Position numbers and translations under genes: made by a program
Source: Pseudomonas azotoformans
GTDB lineage: Bacteria > Pseudomonadota > Gammaproteobacteria > Pseudomonadales > Pseudomonadaceae
DNA: 64,000 nt
Direction: 5' to 3'
Assembly (NCBI RefSeq): GCF_001579805.1
Contig: NZ_CP014546.1
Location: forward strand, 930,001 to 994,000
Shown: in pieces, positions 48,173-57,417 of the stretch
How positions within the stretch are numbered: the first letter of the stretch is position 1
Layout: every line of letters begins with the position of its first letter
The notes under the pieces: model-generated
Databases searched by the model: none
Told to the model about the DNA's origin: nothing
What the model saw: the letters and a program-made list of their open reading frames with translations, nothing else

Positions 48173-48301
48173 ATGTAGGAGCGGGCTGTTGTGGCGAGGG
48201 AGCTTGCTCCCGCTGGGCTGCGCAGCGGCCCCACGATTTTGGGAGCGCTTCGCACTCCAGCGCGAGCAAGCTCGCTCGCCACAAAAAGCCCGCACCTACA
48301 T
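48173..48301. repeat. Nested REPIN downstream of dbpA
   Basis: Outer arms ATGTAGGAGCGGGCTGT and AAAAGCCCGCACCTACAT enclose a second, larger inverted repeat (48190-48283, TGTGGCGAGGGAGCTTGCTC ...) of the type at 28355. Two REP classes nested in one another, in the gap before the flavoprotein gene. Confidence 0.85.
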
Positions 48302-48341
48302 TTAAACGTGCTTCAAATCAGATTTTTGTGAGGACACCGTT

Positions 48342-49521
48342 TTGCGCTCGACCGAAGTTGTGATCATTGGCGCCGGCGCCGCAGGCTTGATGTGCGCACT
48401 GACCGCCGCCGGGCGTGGGCGCAAAGTGATGTTGATCGACCATGCGAACAAGGCCGGCAAGAAGATCCTGATGTCCGGCGGTGGCCGCTGCAATTTCACC
48501 AATATGTACACCGAGCCTGCCAACTTCCTCTCGCACAATGCGCACTTCTGCAAATCCGCCCTGGCGCGTTATACCCAGTGGGATTTCATCGGGCTGGTGG
48601 CCAAGCACGGCGTGCCATATCACGAGAAGAAGCTCGGCCAGCTGTTCTGCGATAACAAGTCCAGCGACATCCTCGGCATGCTCTTGGACGAGTGCATCCA
48701 GGTCGGCGTGAGCCTGCACCTGGACACCTCGATCCAGGAAATCGCCAAGCTCGACAGCGGCTACCAGTTGCAGACCACCTTGGGTGAACTGCGCTGCGAA
48801 TCCCTGGTGATCGCCACCGGTGGCCTGTCGATTCCGACACTGGGCGCCACCGGTTTTGGTTATCAAGTGGCCAAGCAGTTCGGCCACGAACTGCTGCCGA
48901 CCCGCGCCGGGCTGGTGCCGTTCACCATCACCGATCAGCTCAAAGACTTGTGCGGCGAGCTGTCTGGCACCTCGGTGGATTGCCTGGTGAGCTGCAACGG
49001 CCAGAGCTTTCGCGAGAACATCCTGTTCACTCATCGCGGCCTGAGTGGGCCGGCGATCCTGCAGATTTCTTCGTACTGGGAATCCGGCGACACGGTGGAA
49101 ATCAACCTGCTGCCCGACCATGACGCCCACGAGTGGCTGCAAGCGCAACAGGCCCGAACGCCCGAACAGCGAGCTGAAAACCCTGCTGGGCGAGATCTTC
49201 ACCAAGAAGATGGCCAACCTGCTGGCGGACACCTGGTTTTCGTCCAAGCCGATGAAGCAGTACACCCACGCTGAAATTGCCGACATCGCGCAAAAACTCG
49301 GCAGTTGGCAATTGGTGCCGGCCGGTACCGAAGGCTATCGCACGGCCGAAGTGACCCTGGGCGGTGTGGACACGCGTGAAGTGTCGTCCAAGACCATGGA
49401 ATCCCTGAAAAGCCCTGGTCTGTACTTTATCGGTGAAGTGCTGGATGTGACCGGTCACCTGGGCGGCTTCAACTTCCAATGGGCCTGGGCTTCGGGTTAC
49501 GCGGCGGCGCAGTACGCCTGA
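48342..49521 (+). pseudogene. NAD(P)/FAD-dependent oxidoreductase (YhiN/HI0933 family), frameshifted
   Basis: Flavoprotein of the HI0933/YhiN/BaiN-like family. The N-terminal FAD motif TEVVIIGAGAAGLMCALTAAG and the SGGGRCNFTN motif lie in the first frame, starting at TTG (48342) preceded by AGGA. The frame ends wrongly near 49150 (EWLQAQQARTPEQ), while the C-terminal half continues in another frame as RPNSELKTLLGEIFTKKMANLLAD ... VTGHLGGFNFQWAWASGYAAAQYA. One extra C in CAGGCCCGAACG explains this; the interval is 3n+1 bases (1180 bp) and the repaired product would be about 392 aa. The same local context is broken in the tldE-like gene. Confidence 0.85.
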
Positions 49522-49626
49522 TCGGCGCAGTGGAATAAATTTTGCTGTTGGATGTGATCGCCACGCTTGCCGTGGCGTCCTTGATAGCTCAATTTAGCGG
49601 CATCGTCCCGGAAGACTCCAGACTTC

Positions 49627-51810
49627 ATGTCATCGACCTCGTTCAAGCAGTCCATGCGGCGCCTGTGGGCGCTGGATAAATTCAGTTACAGCATCCGGGT
49701 GTTCATCGCCCTCACCGGCAGCATGGCGCTGTGCTGGTATCAGGATGAAATGACGCTGCTGATCCCGTTGTTCCTGGGGATTATCGCCAGCGCCCTGGCC
49801 GAGACCGATGACAGTTGGCAAGGCCGTCTAAACGCCCTGGCGGTGACGCTGGTGTGTTTCAGCATCGCCGCGCTGTCGGTGGAGCTGCTGTTCCCTTATC
49901 CCTGGGTCTTCGCGATCTCCCTGGCCCTGGCCACCTTCTGCCTGACCATGCTCGGCGCCTTGGGCGAACGTTATGGGGCGATTGCCTCCGCGACGCTGAT
50001 CCTGTCGGTGTACACCATGATCGGCGTGGACCAGCGCGGTGGTGCCGTCTCGGATTTCTGGCATGAGCCGCTGCTGCTGGTGGCCGGTGCCGCCTGGTAC
50101 GGCGCGCTGTCGGTGCTGTGGCAGGCGTTGTTTTCCAACCAGCCGGTGCAGCAAAGCCTGGCGCGGTTGTTTCGCGAGCTGGGGCGCTACCTCAAGCTCA
50201 AGTCGTCGTTGTTCGAGCCGATCCGCCAGCTGGATGTGGAAGCGCGTCGCCTGGAACTGGCCCAGCAAAATGGGCGGGTGGTTGCCGCGCTGAATGCGGC
50301 GAAGGAAATCATCCTGCACCGCGTGGGCAATGGCCGCCCTGGCTCGAAAGTCAGCCGCTACCTCAAGCTGTACTTCCTCGCCCAAGACATCCATGAGCGT
50401 GCCAGCTCATCCCACTATCCCTACAACGCATTGGCCGAAGCCTTCTTCCACAGTGACGTGCTGTTCCGCTGCCAACGCCTGCTGCGTCAACAGGGCAAGG
50501 CGTGCCAGACCCTGGCCGAGTCGATCCAGCTGCGCCAGCCGTTCATCTATGACGACAGCTTCGCCGAAGCCTTGGGCGATTTGAACGCCTCCCTGGAACA
50601 CCTGCGCATCCAGAGCAACCCAGCCTGGCGCGGCCTGCTGCGCTCGTTGCGCGCGCTGGCGGCCAACCTGTCAACGCTGGACCGCCTGCTGGGCGACGCC
50701 AGCAACCCCGACAGCCTGGCCGACGCCACCGACAGCAACCTGCTGGACCGCGCCCCGCGCAACCTCAAGGAAATGTGGACGCGCCTGCGCACGCAGATGA
50801 CGCCCACATCACTGTTGTTCCGTCACGCGTTGCGCCTGTCCCTGGCGCTGACCGTGGGCTACGGCATGTTGCATGCGATTCATGCCTCCCAAGGCTACTG
50901 GATCATCCTGACCACGCTGTTCGTGTGCCAGCCGAATTACGGCGCCACCCGGCGCAAGCTCGGCCAGCGGATCATCGGCACCGCTATCGGCCTTACCGTG
51001 GCCTGGGCCTTGTTCGACCTGTTTCCGAGCCCGCTGGTGCAGTCGATGTTCGCCATCGCCGCCGGCCTGGTGTTCTTTATCAACCGCACCACGCGCTACA
51101 CCCTGGCCACCGCCGCGATTACGTTGATGGTGCTGTTCTGCTTCAACCAGGTGGGTGACGGTTACGGGCTGTTCCTGCCGCGTCTGTTCGATACCTTGCT
51201 GGGCAGCTTGATTGCGGGCCTGGCGGTGTTCCTGTTCCTGCCGGACTGGCAGGGCCGTCGCCTGAACAAAGTGCTGGCCAACACCCTGACCTGCAACAGC
51301 ATCTATTTGCGCCAGATCATGCAGCAATACGCCGCTGGCAAAAGCGACGACCTGGCTTACCGCCTGGCGCGACGCAACGCGCACAACGCCGATGCGGCGC
51401 TGTCGACCACCCTGGCGAATATGCTGATGGAGCCGGGGCACTTCCGTAAGGAGGCGGATGTGGGCTTCCGCTTCCTGGTGTTGTCGCACACCTTGCTCAG
51501 TTACTTGTCAGGCCTCGGCGCGCACCGCGAAACCCAGTTGCCAGCGGAGGTGCGCGAGCATCTGATCGATGGCGCCGGGAATACCTTGGCGGCGAGTATT
51601 GATGAGATCGCCACGGGGCTTGCGAACAAGCAGCCGATTGCGATTCAGAGCGACGCCGAGGAAGCGTTGGCGGCCGACCTGGAACAGATGCCGGATGAGA
51701 TTGATGAAGGGCAGCGATTGGTGCAGACACAGTTGGCGTTGATCTGTCGGCAGTTGGGGCCGTTGCGCACGTTGGCGGCGCATCTGATCAAAGACACCAG
51801 CGCGGCCTGA
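49627..51810 (+). CDS. YccS/YhfK-type inner-membrane protein
   Basis: A 727-aa protein of the YccS/FUSC (aromatic-acid-exporter-like) superfamily. Two hydrophobic blocks are seen: residues about 25-170 (FIALTGSMALCWYQDEMTLLIPLFLGIIASALAE onward, ending TMIGVDQRGG) and about 395-540 (LFRHALRLSLALTVGYGMLHAIHASQGYWIILTTLFVCQPNYGATRRK ... LIAGLAVFLFLPDW), each followed by a soluble domain. The transported substrate is unknown. The ATG follows GACTTC without a strong Shine-Dalgarno. Confidence 0.85.
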   Translation: MSSTSFKQSMRRLWALDKFSYSIRVFIALTGSMALCWYQDEMTLLIPLFLGIIASALAETDDSWQGRLNALAVTLVCFSIAALSVELLFPYPWVFAISLALATFCLTMLGALGERYGAIASATLILSVYTMIGVDQRGGAVSDFWHEPLLLVAGAAWYGALSVLWQALFSNQPVQQSLARLFRELGRYLKLKSSLFEPIRQLDVEARRLELAQQNGRVVAALNAAKEIILHRVGNGRPGSKVSRYLKLYFLAQDIHERASSSHYPYNALAEAFFHSDVLFRCQRLLRQQGKACQTLAESIQLRQPFIYDDSFAEALGDLNASLEHLRIQSNPAWRGLLRSLRALAANLSTLDRLLGDASNPDSLADATDSNLLDRAPRNLKEMWTRLRTQMTPTSLLFRHALRLSLALTVGYGMLHAIHASQGYWIILTTLFVCQPNYGATRRKLGQRIIGTAIGLTVAWALFDLFPSPLVQSMFAIAAGLVFFINRTTRYTLATAAITLMVLFCFNQVGDGYGLFLPRLFDTLLGSLIAGLAVFLFLPDWQGRRLNKVLANTLTCNSIYLRQIMQQYAAGKSDDLAYRLARRNAHNADAALSTTLANMLMEPGHFRKEADVGFRFLVLSHTLLSYLSGLGAHRETQLPAEVREHLIDGAGNTLAASIDEIATGLANKQPIAIQSDAEEALAADLEQMPDEIDEGQRLVQTQLALICRQLGPLRTLAAHLIKDTSAA

Positions 51811-51843
51811 CCTGTGGTGAGCGGGCTTGCCACAACAAGCCCA

Positions 51844-52581
51844 CTACATACCATGCGCCTTCATCAACCGCGCATAACTGCCATCCGCCTTCATCTTGGC
51901 AATCTCCCGGTCAAAGCTGGCGACGATCTGTTCATGCTCGGGGTTCTTCAAGCTCACCAAGATATGCAGACTGTTTTCGCTCAACGGCTTGGGTAAAAAC
52001 TCCACCGCATTGCGCACCCGCGCCGACTCGCGGGACAAGTAATAACGCGCCACATATTCATCCTCCACGGTCAGCCGCACCCGCTGCGCCGCAAGCATGC
52101 GCACCGCCATGGCGAAGTTATGCACCGGCACTTTCTGCAACTGCGCATCGCCATCGAACGCCGCCGAATAGGCATACCCGCGCACCACGGCGATGGGGTA
52201 GTCGTGCAGTTGCTCAAGGTTCTGAAATGCAATGGGATCGTCACGCCGCTTGATGAAACGCACGCGGTTGAGCAGGTATTCGCCGGAAAACTGCCCCAGC
52301 TGCGTACGCGCATCGTCGTACCAGGCGTTCACCAACACGTCATAACGCCCGTCGCCCACCCCCATTAACGCCCTGGCCCAGGGCACCTGTTCGAAATCGC
52401 TGGCATATCCCGCACGGGCAAGGGCGGTGCTGACGATATCGGTGGCCAGCCCGCCATTGATCAAGGTGGCATCGGTAAAGGGTGGCCAGGCATCCGCTAC
52501 CAGGCGCAGACGCTGTGCGAAGGCCGGCTGGGCCAGCAACAACACTCCAATCAAAGCAACGGCACGAGAGAATCGCGGCAT
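51844..52581 (-). CDS. Periplasmic solute-binding protein, type 3
   Basis: A 245-aa secreted solute-binding protein (SBP_bac_3 type). Signal peptide: MPRFSRAVALIGVLLLAQPAFA, cleavage before QRLRLV. The body shows the binding-protein pattern RLVADAWPPFTD ... GGLATDIVSTALARAGYASDFEQVPWARALMGVGDGRYDVL. No permease or ATPase is next to it, so it may serve a distant transporter or a signalling system. The ATG at 52581 has AGGA nine bases upstream; the extension to 52587 begins with TTG. It is convergent with the YccS-like gene. Confidence 0.84.
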   Translation of the reverse strand: MPRFSRAVALIGVLLLAQPAFAQRLRLVADAWPPFTDATLINGGLATDIVSTALARAGYASDFEQVPWARALMGVGDGRYDVLVNAWYDDARTQLGQFSGEYLLNRVRFIKRRDDPIAFQNLEQLHDYPIAVVRGYAYSAAFDGDAQLQKVPVHNFAMAVRMLAAQRVRLTVEDEYVARYYLSRESARVRNAVEFLPKPLSENSLHILVSLKNPEHEQIVASFDREIAKMKADGSYARLMKAHGM

Positions 52582-52782
52582 GCTCAAAGTCCTTGGCAGG
52601 CAGGCGTTATCCTGAGCTCAGGTGGGGCCTGAGGTTCTAACAGTAGCTCAGATTACACAAAGAAACCGGCGCCGAACGCACTCAATGATGGCAAATTGAT
52701 TTCACTCACAAAAATAGTCGATTTAGACACAATCGGCTGCCGCGCTTACTATCCGCAGCAGACATCTATAAGAGAACACGCC

Positions 52783-53235
52783 ATGACCGTTGAATGGGTT
52801 TGCAAGCACCACGATGACCTGGGCAAGGAGCAGCTCTACGCCATCCTGCGCCTGCGCAACGAGGTCTTCGTTGTCGAGCAGAAATGCGTTTACCAGGACC
52901 TCGACGGGCAGGATCTGTCGGGCGACACCCACCATTTGATGGCCTGGCAGGATGATCAGTTAGTGGCCTACCTGCGCCTGCTGGACCCAGAAACCCAAGG
53001 TGGTGACGTGGTAATCGGCCGCGTGATTGTGGCGCCGGTAGCGCGTGGTACCGGGCTGGGGCATCGGATGATGGAAGAAACACTCAAGCGGATTGAGGAT
53101 ATCTGGCCACAAACGCCGATTTTCCTGTCAGCCCAGGCGCATTTGCAGGGCTACTACGGGCGCTACGGGTTCGTCGTCGCCGGTGAGGAATACCTGGAAG
53201 ATGATATTCCGCACATTGGCATGAGAAAGGACTAG
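52783..53235 (+). CDS. ElaA-type GNAT acetyltransferase
   Basis: A 150-aa GNAT-family acetyltransferase resembling ElaA. The N-terminal LRLRNEVFVVEQKCVYQDLDGQDL and the acetyl-CoA loop VIVAPVARGTGLGHRMMEETLKRI are typical, as is AQAHLQGYYGRYGFVVAGEEYLEDDIPHIGM at the end. Substrate unknown. Its stop overlaps that of the convergent winged-helix gene by 4 bp. The ATG follows AGAGAACACGCC. Confidence 0.86.
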   Translation: MTVEWVCKHHDDLGKEQLYAILRLRNEVFVVEQKCVYQDLDGQDLSGDTHHLMAWQDDQLVAYLRLLDPETQGGDVVIGRVIVAPVARGTGLGHRMMEETLKRIEDIWPQTPIFLSAQAHLQGYYGRYGFVVAGEEYLEDDIPHIGMRKD

Positions 53236-53528
53236 GGGTAACCCAGCACCTGTTTGATCTGCGCGAGATTGGCCTCGATCCAGCGCCGATCGATCGCCCC
53301 CCAGCTGCGAATTCGATAGTGCCCGGCGTGGTTGCGGGCACCGTCCTCCTGCTCGAATTCACACAGGATATCCAGGTCGGCCAACGCCGCAATCGTGTCC
53401 TGCGCCGTGCGCCGGGGCATGCCGGTGGCGTCGGTCAATGCTGGGACGCTGCTGGCCTGGCCGCTGTCGATCAGGTAGGCCACGTACAGGCGGCGGTAGA
53501 AGCTGCTCTTGGTCTTGCTCACATCCAT
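53232..53528 (-). CDS. Winged-helix DNA-binding protein, 98 aa
   Basis: A 98-aa protein with a winged helix-turn-helix in residues about 25-65 (SVPALTDATGMPRRTAQDTIAALADLDILCEFEQEDG), a form found as a short regulator in pseudomonads. The C-terminal half (GHYRIRSWGAIDRRWIEANLAQIKQVLGYP) has many aromatic and basic residues. It lies 19 bp upstream of the YgjP-like gene on the same strand; the two may form a small operon. Target unknown. Confidence 0.75.
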   Translation of the reverse strand: MDVSKTKSSFYRRLYVAYLIDSGQASSVPALTDATGMPRRTAQDTIAALADLDILCEFEQEDGARNHAGHYRIRSWGAIDRRWIEANLAQIKQVLGYP

Positions 53529-53547
53529 GGTCGGTCGCCTTGTGCGG

Positions 53548-54048
53548 TCAGGGTTTGCCCTGCAGGTCGCGGTACGTGAGGTAGACGCGCAGGTCGAATT
53601 CCACCTGATGGTAGCCCGGCATCATGTACTCACAGAGTTTGTAGAACGCTTTGTTGTGGTCCGATTCCTTGAAGTGCGCCAGCTCGTGGACCACGATCAT
53701 GCGCAGAAACTCCGGCGCGGCCTCCTTGAACAGCGCGGCAATGCGAATCTCTTTCTTGGATTTAAGGTTGCCGCCCTGCACACGCGAAATCGTGGTGTGC
53801 AGGCCGAGGGCGCGGTGGGTCAAGTCCAGGCGGTTATCGAACAACACCTTGTCGATGGCCGGCGCATTGCGCAAGTGCTCCTGCTTCAAGGCCAGGGCGT
53901 AGGCGTACAGGGCCTTGTCGCTCTGCACGGCGTGGCGTTCGGGGTAACGTTGTTCCAGGTAGGCACCCAACTGGTCCTTGGCGATCAGCTGGCGCACTTG
54001 TTCCTGGAGGGCGGCGGGATAGGCCTGTAGGTATTTCAGCGCGGTCAT
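53548..54048 (-). CDS. YgjP-like M48 metallopeptidase-domain protein
   Basis: A 166-aa protein of the YgjP-like metallopeptidase group. The zinc motif HELAHF with a following H (HELAHFKESDHNKAFY, near residue 120) is intact. A preceding long helical stretch (QVRQLIAKDQLGAYLEQRYPERHAVQSDKALYAYALALKQEHLRNAPAID) is also seen. The start 54048 gives MTALKYLQAYPAALQ; the frame is open to 54192 without support. No signal peptide. Substrate unknown. It precedes the winged-helix gene on the same strand. Confidence 0.82.
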   Translation of the reverse strand: MTALKYLQAYPAALQEQVRQLIAKDQLGAYLEQRYPERHAVQSDKALYAYALALKQEHLRNAPAIDKVLFDNRLDLTHRALGLHTTISRVQGGNLKSKKEIRIAALFKEAAPEFLRMIVVHELAHFKESDHNKAFYKLCEYMMPGYHQVEFDLRVYLTYRDLQGKP

Positions 54049-54089
54049 GGGGTCTGCAACAGGTTCGGATGGCCGCCAGTGTAACGAAT

Positions 54090-56195
54090 TCAGCCCAGGC
54101 GAGCGCGGCACCAGTCGGTCACTTCCTCGGCCATCAACGGTTGCGCCGCCAACGGGCCTTGGATAAACGGGCAACCGTTGGCCTTGAGCCATTGGGCTTG
54201 CTGCTGGGTTTCGACGCCCTCCGCCACCACCACAACCTCAAAATGCCCGCACAGTTCGATGATGCTGCGCGCCATCACCGCGTCCCGCGCGGAACCCGGC
54301 AGGCGCGCGACCAATTGCGGGTCGAGCTTGAGCGTATCGAACGCCAGGTCGCGCAGATGCGCCAGGGAGCAATTGCCCAAGCCAAAGTCATCCAGCGCGG
54401 TGCGCACGCCGATCTGGCGCAACAACTTGAGCTGCTTGGTCGACTCTTCGAGGTTACTCATCAGGCAGTCTTCACTGATTTCCACCTCCAACTGCCGCCC
54501 CTGCAACCCATGTCGCTCCAGTACCTGCTGCAGTTGGCTGGCCAGGTTGGGCATATTGAACTGGTTGCTGCTCAGGCTCACGCTTAGCACCAGTTCATCA
54601 TCAAACGTGGTTTTCCAGGCCTGGCGTTGCGCGGCGACCTGTTGATAAATCCAGGTGCTGAGCTGGCTGATCAACCGCGCCTCCTCCAGCAACGGCAGAA
54701 ACAGCCCCGGCGGCACATCGCCAACACTCGGGTGCTGCCAGCGCAACAGCGCTTCGACACCGCGCAGGCGCCCATCGTCCAGAGAAACTTGAGGCTGATA
54801 GACCAGGGTGAAATCCTTGTTCTGGATCGCCGTGCGCACACTGTCTTCCAGCATCAGCCGAGAGCGGGCGCGGCCGTTCATTTCCTGGTCGTAATAGCGA
54901 TACTGCTGACGGCCCGCACGCTTGGCTTCGTACATGGCAATGTCTGCGGCGCGTAGCAGGCCATTCAAGTCCGAACCACAATCCGGGAACGTGGCGATGC
55001 CGATGCTGACGCCGAGCATCACATCCAGACCGTCGATTTGCTGGCACACCGACACGCGTTCGATCAGTTTTTCCGCAATCTTCGCGGCTTGCTCCGGAAA
55101 CTCCAGCTCCAGCAACGCCGTGAATTCATCCCCGCCCATGCGCCCGAGCATATCGCCGGACCGCAAGCAGGCCTGCATCTGTTCCGACACCCAGCGCAAC
55201 ACCCGGTCGCCTGCGTCATGCCCCAACGAGTCATTGACCCGCTTGAAACCATCCAGGTCCAGGTACAGCAGCACCAATGAGTGCTCGCTCCGCTCGCTGC
55301 GCAACAATGTGCTCTCTGCTGCCTGATGGAAACCACGCCGGTTCAACAGCCCGGTCAACGGATCGGTCACCGCCTGGAACTCCAGTTGCTGGTGCAAATG
55401 GCGCACTTCAGACATGTCCAGCACCGTCACCACCATGGCCTTCTGCTCGGCGGGCAACGGCGCGCAGGACAGCGCCACCGGCACCTGCTGACCGCGACCG
55501 GTGCGTAAAATGGCGTCGTGCTGGCGCCACGTTTCGCCTTTGCGGTACGCCTCGAACATCGCGAACCCCAGCCAGGCCGGCACATGGGGTTTTTGCAGGA
55601 AACTCAGGAAGCTCTCACCCTGCAACTCCGTCATGGTGGCATTCAGCAGCCGCGAAATAGCCGGGTTGGCGTACTCGATCACACTGCCCTCGCCCACCAC
55701 CAGAATGCCCTCGGCGGCGTTGTCCAGCACCGAGGCATTGAACGCGCGGGCGGACTCCAGGTCATGACTCAGGCGCTGCAAGGCCCGGCGATTGCGCTGG
55801 TGCTCCAGCAATGCCTGGACCTTGGGCTTGAGAATATGCGGGTCGAAGGGTTTGAACAGGTAATCGATGGCGCCGCTGGCGTAGCCTTCCAGCACGGCGG
55901 CGGGGGATTGGGCGTTAGCGCTGAGGAAGATGATCGGCGTCATCCGTGTGCGCTGGCTGCCGCGCATCAGGCGGGCCACTTCGAAGCCGTCCATGCCGGG
56001 CATCTTCACGTCCAGCAGCACCAGGTCGACATCATGCTGCAGCAACAGCTCCAGGGCTTCCAGGCCAGACGCTGCGGTGATGACCTGCCAGTCATCGCGC
56101 TGCAAGAGCGCGCGCATGCTGAGCAGGTTTTCCGGATAGTCGTCGACCACCAGAAGAACCGAACGACCATCGCCGTGGTGTGGAGCGCATTCCAT
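54090..56195 (-). CDS. Response regulator with PAS, GGDEF and EAL domains
   Basis: A 701-aa c-di-GMP enzyme. Order: receiver (residues about 10-130; phospho-Asp in LVLLDVKMPGMDG, conserved Lys in YLFKPFD), PAS (about 150-270), GGDEF (about 280-440; GRMGGDEF intact, with I-site RSGD five residues before it), EAL (about 450-700; GVEALLRW, EVEISED, LDDFGLGNCSL and AEGVET). All active-site words for cyclase and phosphodiesterase are visible, with the DDFG region slightly off consensus (KLDPQLV). The sensor kinase is not adjacent. It is divergent from the alginate lyase gene. Confidence 0.92.
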   Translation of the reverse strand: MECAPHHGDGRSVLLVVDDYPENLLSMRALLQRDDWQVITAASGLEALELLLQHDVDLVLLDVKMPGMDGFEVARLMRGSQRTRMTPIIFLSANAQSPAAVLEGYASGAIDYLFKPFDPHILKPKVQALLEHQRNRRALQRLSHDLESARAFNASVLDNAAEGILVVGEGSVIEYANPAISRLLNATMTELQGESFLSFLQKPHVPAWLGFAMFEAYRKGETWRQHDAILRTGRGQQVPVALSCAPLPAEQKAMVVTVLDMSEVRHLHQQLEFQAVTDPLTGLLNRRGFHQAAESTLLRSERSEHSLVLLYLDLDGFKRVNDSLGHDAGDRVLRWVSEQMQACLRSGDMLGRMGGDEFTALLELEFPEQAAKIAEKLIERVSVCQQIDGLDVMLGVSIGIATFPDCGSDLNGLLRAADIAMYEAKRAGRQQYRYYDQEMNGRARSRLMLEDSVRTAIQNKDFTLVYQPQVSLDDGRLRGVEALLRWQHPSVGDVPPGLFLPLLEEARLISQLSTWIYQQVAAQRQAWKTTFDDELVLSVSLSSNQFNMPNLASQLQQVLERHGLQGRQLEVEISEDCLMSNLEESTKQLKLLRQIGVRTALDDFGLGNCSLAHLRDLAFDTLKLDPQLVARLPGSARDAVMARSIIELCGHFEVVVVAEGVETQQQAQWLKANGCPFIQGPLAAQPLMAEEVTDWCRARLG

Positions 56196-56506
56196 GCTAC
56201 GTCTCTTCCTTGGGAGCCACTCCGGTCAATTCTGGGAGAAAACCCGGACAAACACTGAGGCCTCACTCTAGCCCCGGTTCCGGAAAATCAGAAGTAATGG
56301 CAGTGCCATCATTGCGCCAATTTTCAGGAAGCCGACTAACGGTCAATGCTTGGAGCCCACGGATCATGGGAAACATGGCTTTTTGACACTTCTTTGACGC
56401 CAATAAATTGCCAGCAAACGTTTAACAAGACGGTTAACACCACCTATAAAGAACCTGTCTGGCCCAAGGGCCTTAGCCTACACCCCTCTGTAAAAAGGCC
56501 TACGCC
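56196..56506. other. 311-bp divergent region between the c-di-GMP regulator and the alginate lyase
   Basis: No gene is seen. TTTTTGACACTTCTTTGACG at about 56381-56400 contains two TTGAC words that could be -35 elements for the lyase gene, but no convincing -10 is placed at 16-18 bp. I assign no operator. Confidence 0.4.
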
Positions 56507-57172
56507 ATGATCGACCTATCTACTTGGAACCTCAGCATCCCTGTCGGCTCCCCGCCCGCGACCATCGAAACCCCCAGATTGATGAGCGGCTTCAACGACC
56601 AATACTTCCAGGCCGAAGGCAGCAACGTGCAATTCTGGACACCCGTCACCGGCACCCGCACGGAAAACGCCATTTACCCACGCAGCGAACTGCGTGAGAC
56701 CTACGCCGATGGGCGCCTGCGTAACTGGACCTACCCGGATGCGAACAACTTCCTGCGGGCCACGTTGGAGGTCAATCAGGTGCCGTCCTCCGGCAAAGTC
56801 GTGATCGGGCAGATTCATGCCTATGACAGCCAGAAGCCGCTGATCAAGTTGGAGTACCAATTCAAGGAGAAGACCCAGACCGGCAATATCGTCGCCAAGG
56901 TGAGGATGCGCCCGGATGATGGTGAAGGGCGGGTGATTACCGTGGCGTCCAATGTGCCGTTGGAGAAAAGCTTTACCTACGTGATCAACCTCAACAAAGC
57001 TGGGCTGCTCAGCGTGTATGCCGCTGATGGGCAGTGGAACGAGCGCATTGGCGCGGCGTGGGGGGCCAAGCCGTTGTATTTCAAGGCGGGGGTGTATGTG
57101 CAGGACAACAGTGGGGATAGCAAGGAAGGGGCGCGGGTGACGTTTGCCAAGCTGGATATTGATCACGACTGA
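56507..57172 (+). CDS. Polysaccharide lyase family 7 alginate lyase
   Basis: PL7-type alginate lyase, 221 aa, with the three family motifs: RSELR (residues about 64-68, YPRSELRETY), QIH (about 105-107, VIGQIHAYDS) and YFKAGVYVQ (about 190-198). QIH rather than QVH is usually linked with poly-G or mixed-block preference. There is no signal peptide, so the enzyme may be cytoplasmic or exported by another route. It lies divergently from a c-di-GMP regulator, a possible link to exopolysaccharide control. AAGG nine bases before the ATG is the ribosome site. Confidence 0.9.
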   Translation: MIDLSTWNLSIPVGSPPATIETPRLMSGFNDQYFQAEGSNVQFWTPVTGTRTENAIYPRSELRETYADGRLRNWTYPDANNFLRATLEVNQVPSSGKVVIGQIHAYDSQKPLIKLEYQFKEKTQTGNIVAKVRMRPDDGEGRVITVASNVPLEKSFTYVINLNKAGLLSVYAADGQWNERIGAAWGAKPLYFKAGVYVQDNSGDSKEGARVTFAKLDIDHD

Positions 57173-57258
57173 GTGATGCGCCTCAACAAGTAGGCTTCAT
57201 CTGATGATCACCACAGATCCTTGGGCGATTCACACGGTCGCCTGAACAACACAAAACC

Positions 57259-57352
57259 CTGTGGGAGCCGGGCTTGCCCGCGATAGCGGTGTATCAGGCA
57301 ACATTTTCGACGACTGGCCCACCGCCATCGCGGGCAAGCCCGGCTCCCACAG
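57259..57352. repeat. REP doublet downstream of the alginate lyase
   Basis: Perfect-looking inverted arms CTGTGGGAGCCGGGCTTGCC and complement, 40 bp apart, in the gap before the structured leader at 57418-57640. Confidence 0.85.
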
Positions 57353-57417
57353 GGGTTCTGCGTCCTACAGGGCCGTTGCGGTGAATCAGGGCCACGCTTA
57401 TAGTTCGCCCCGTCGCC

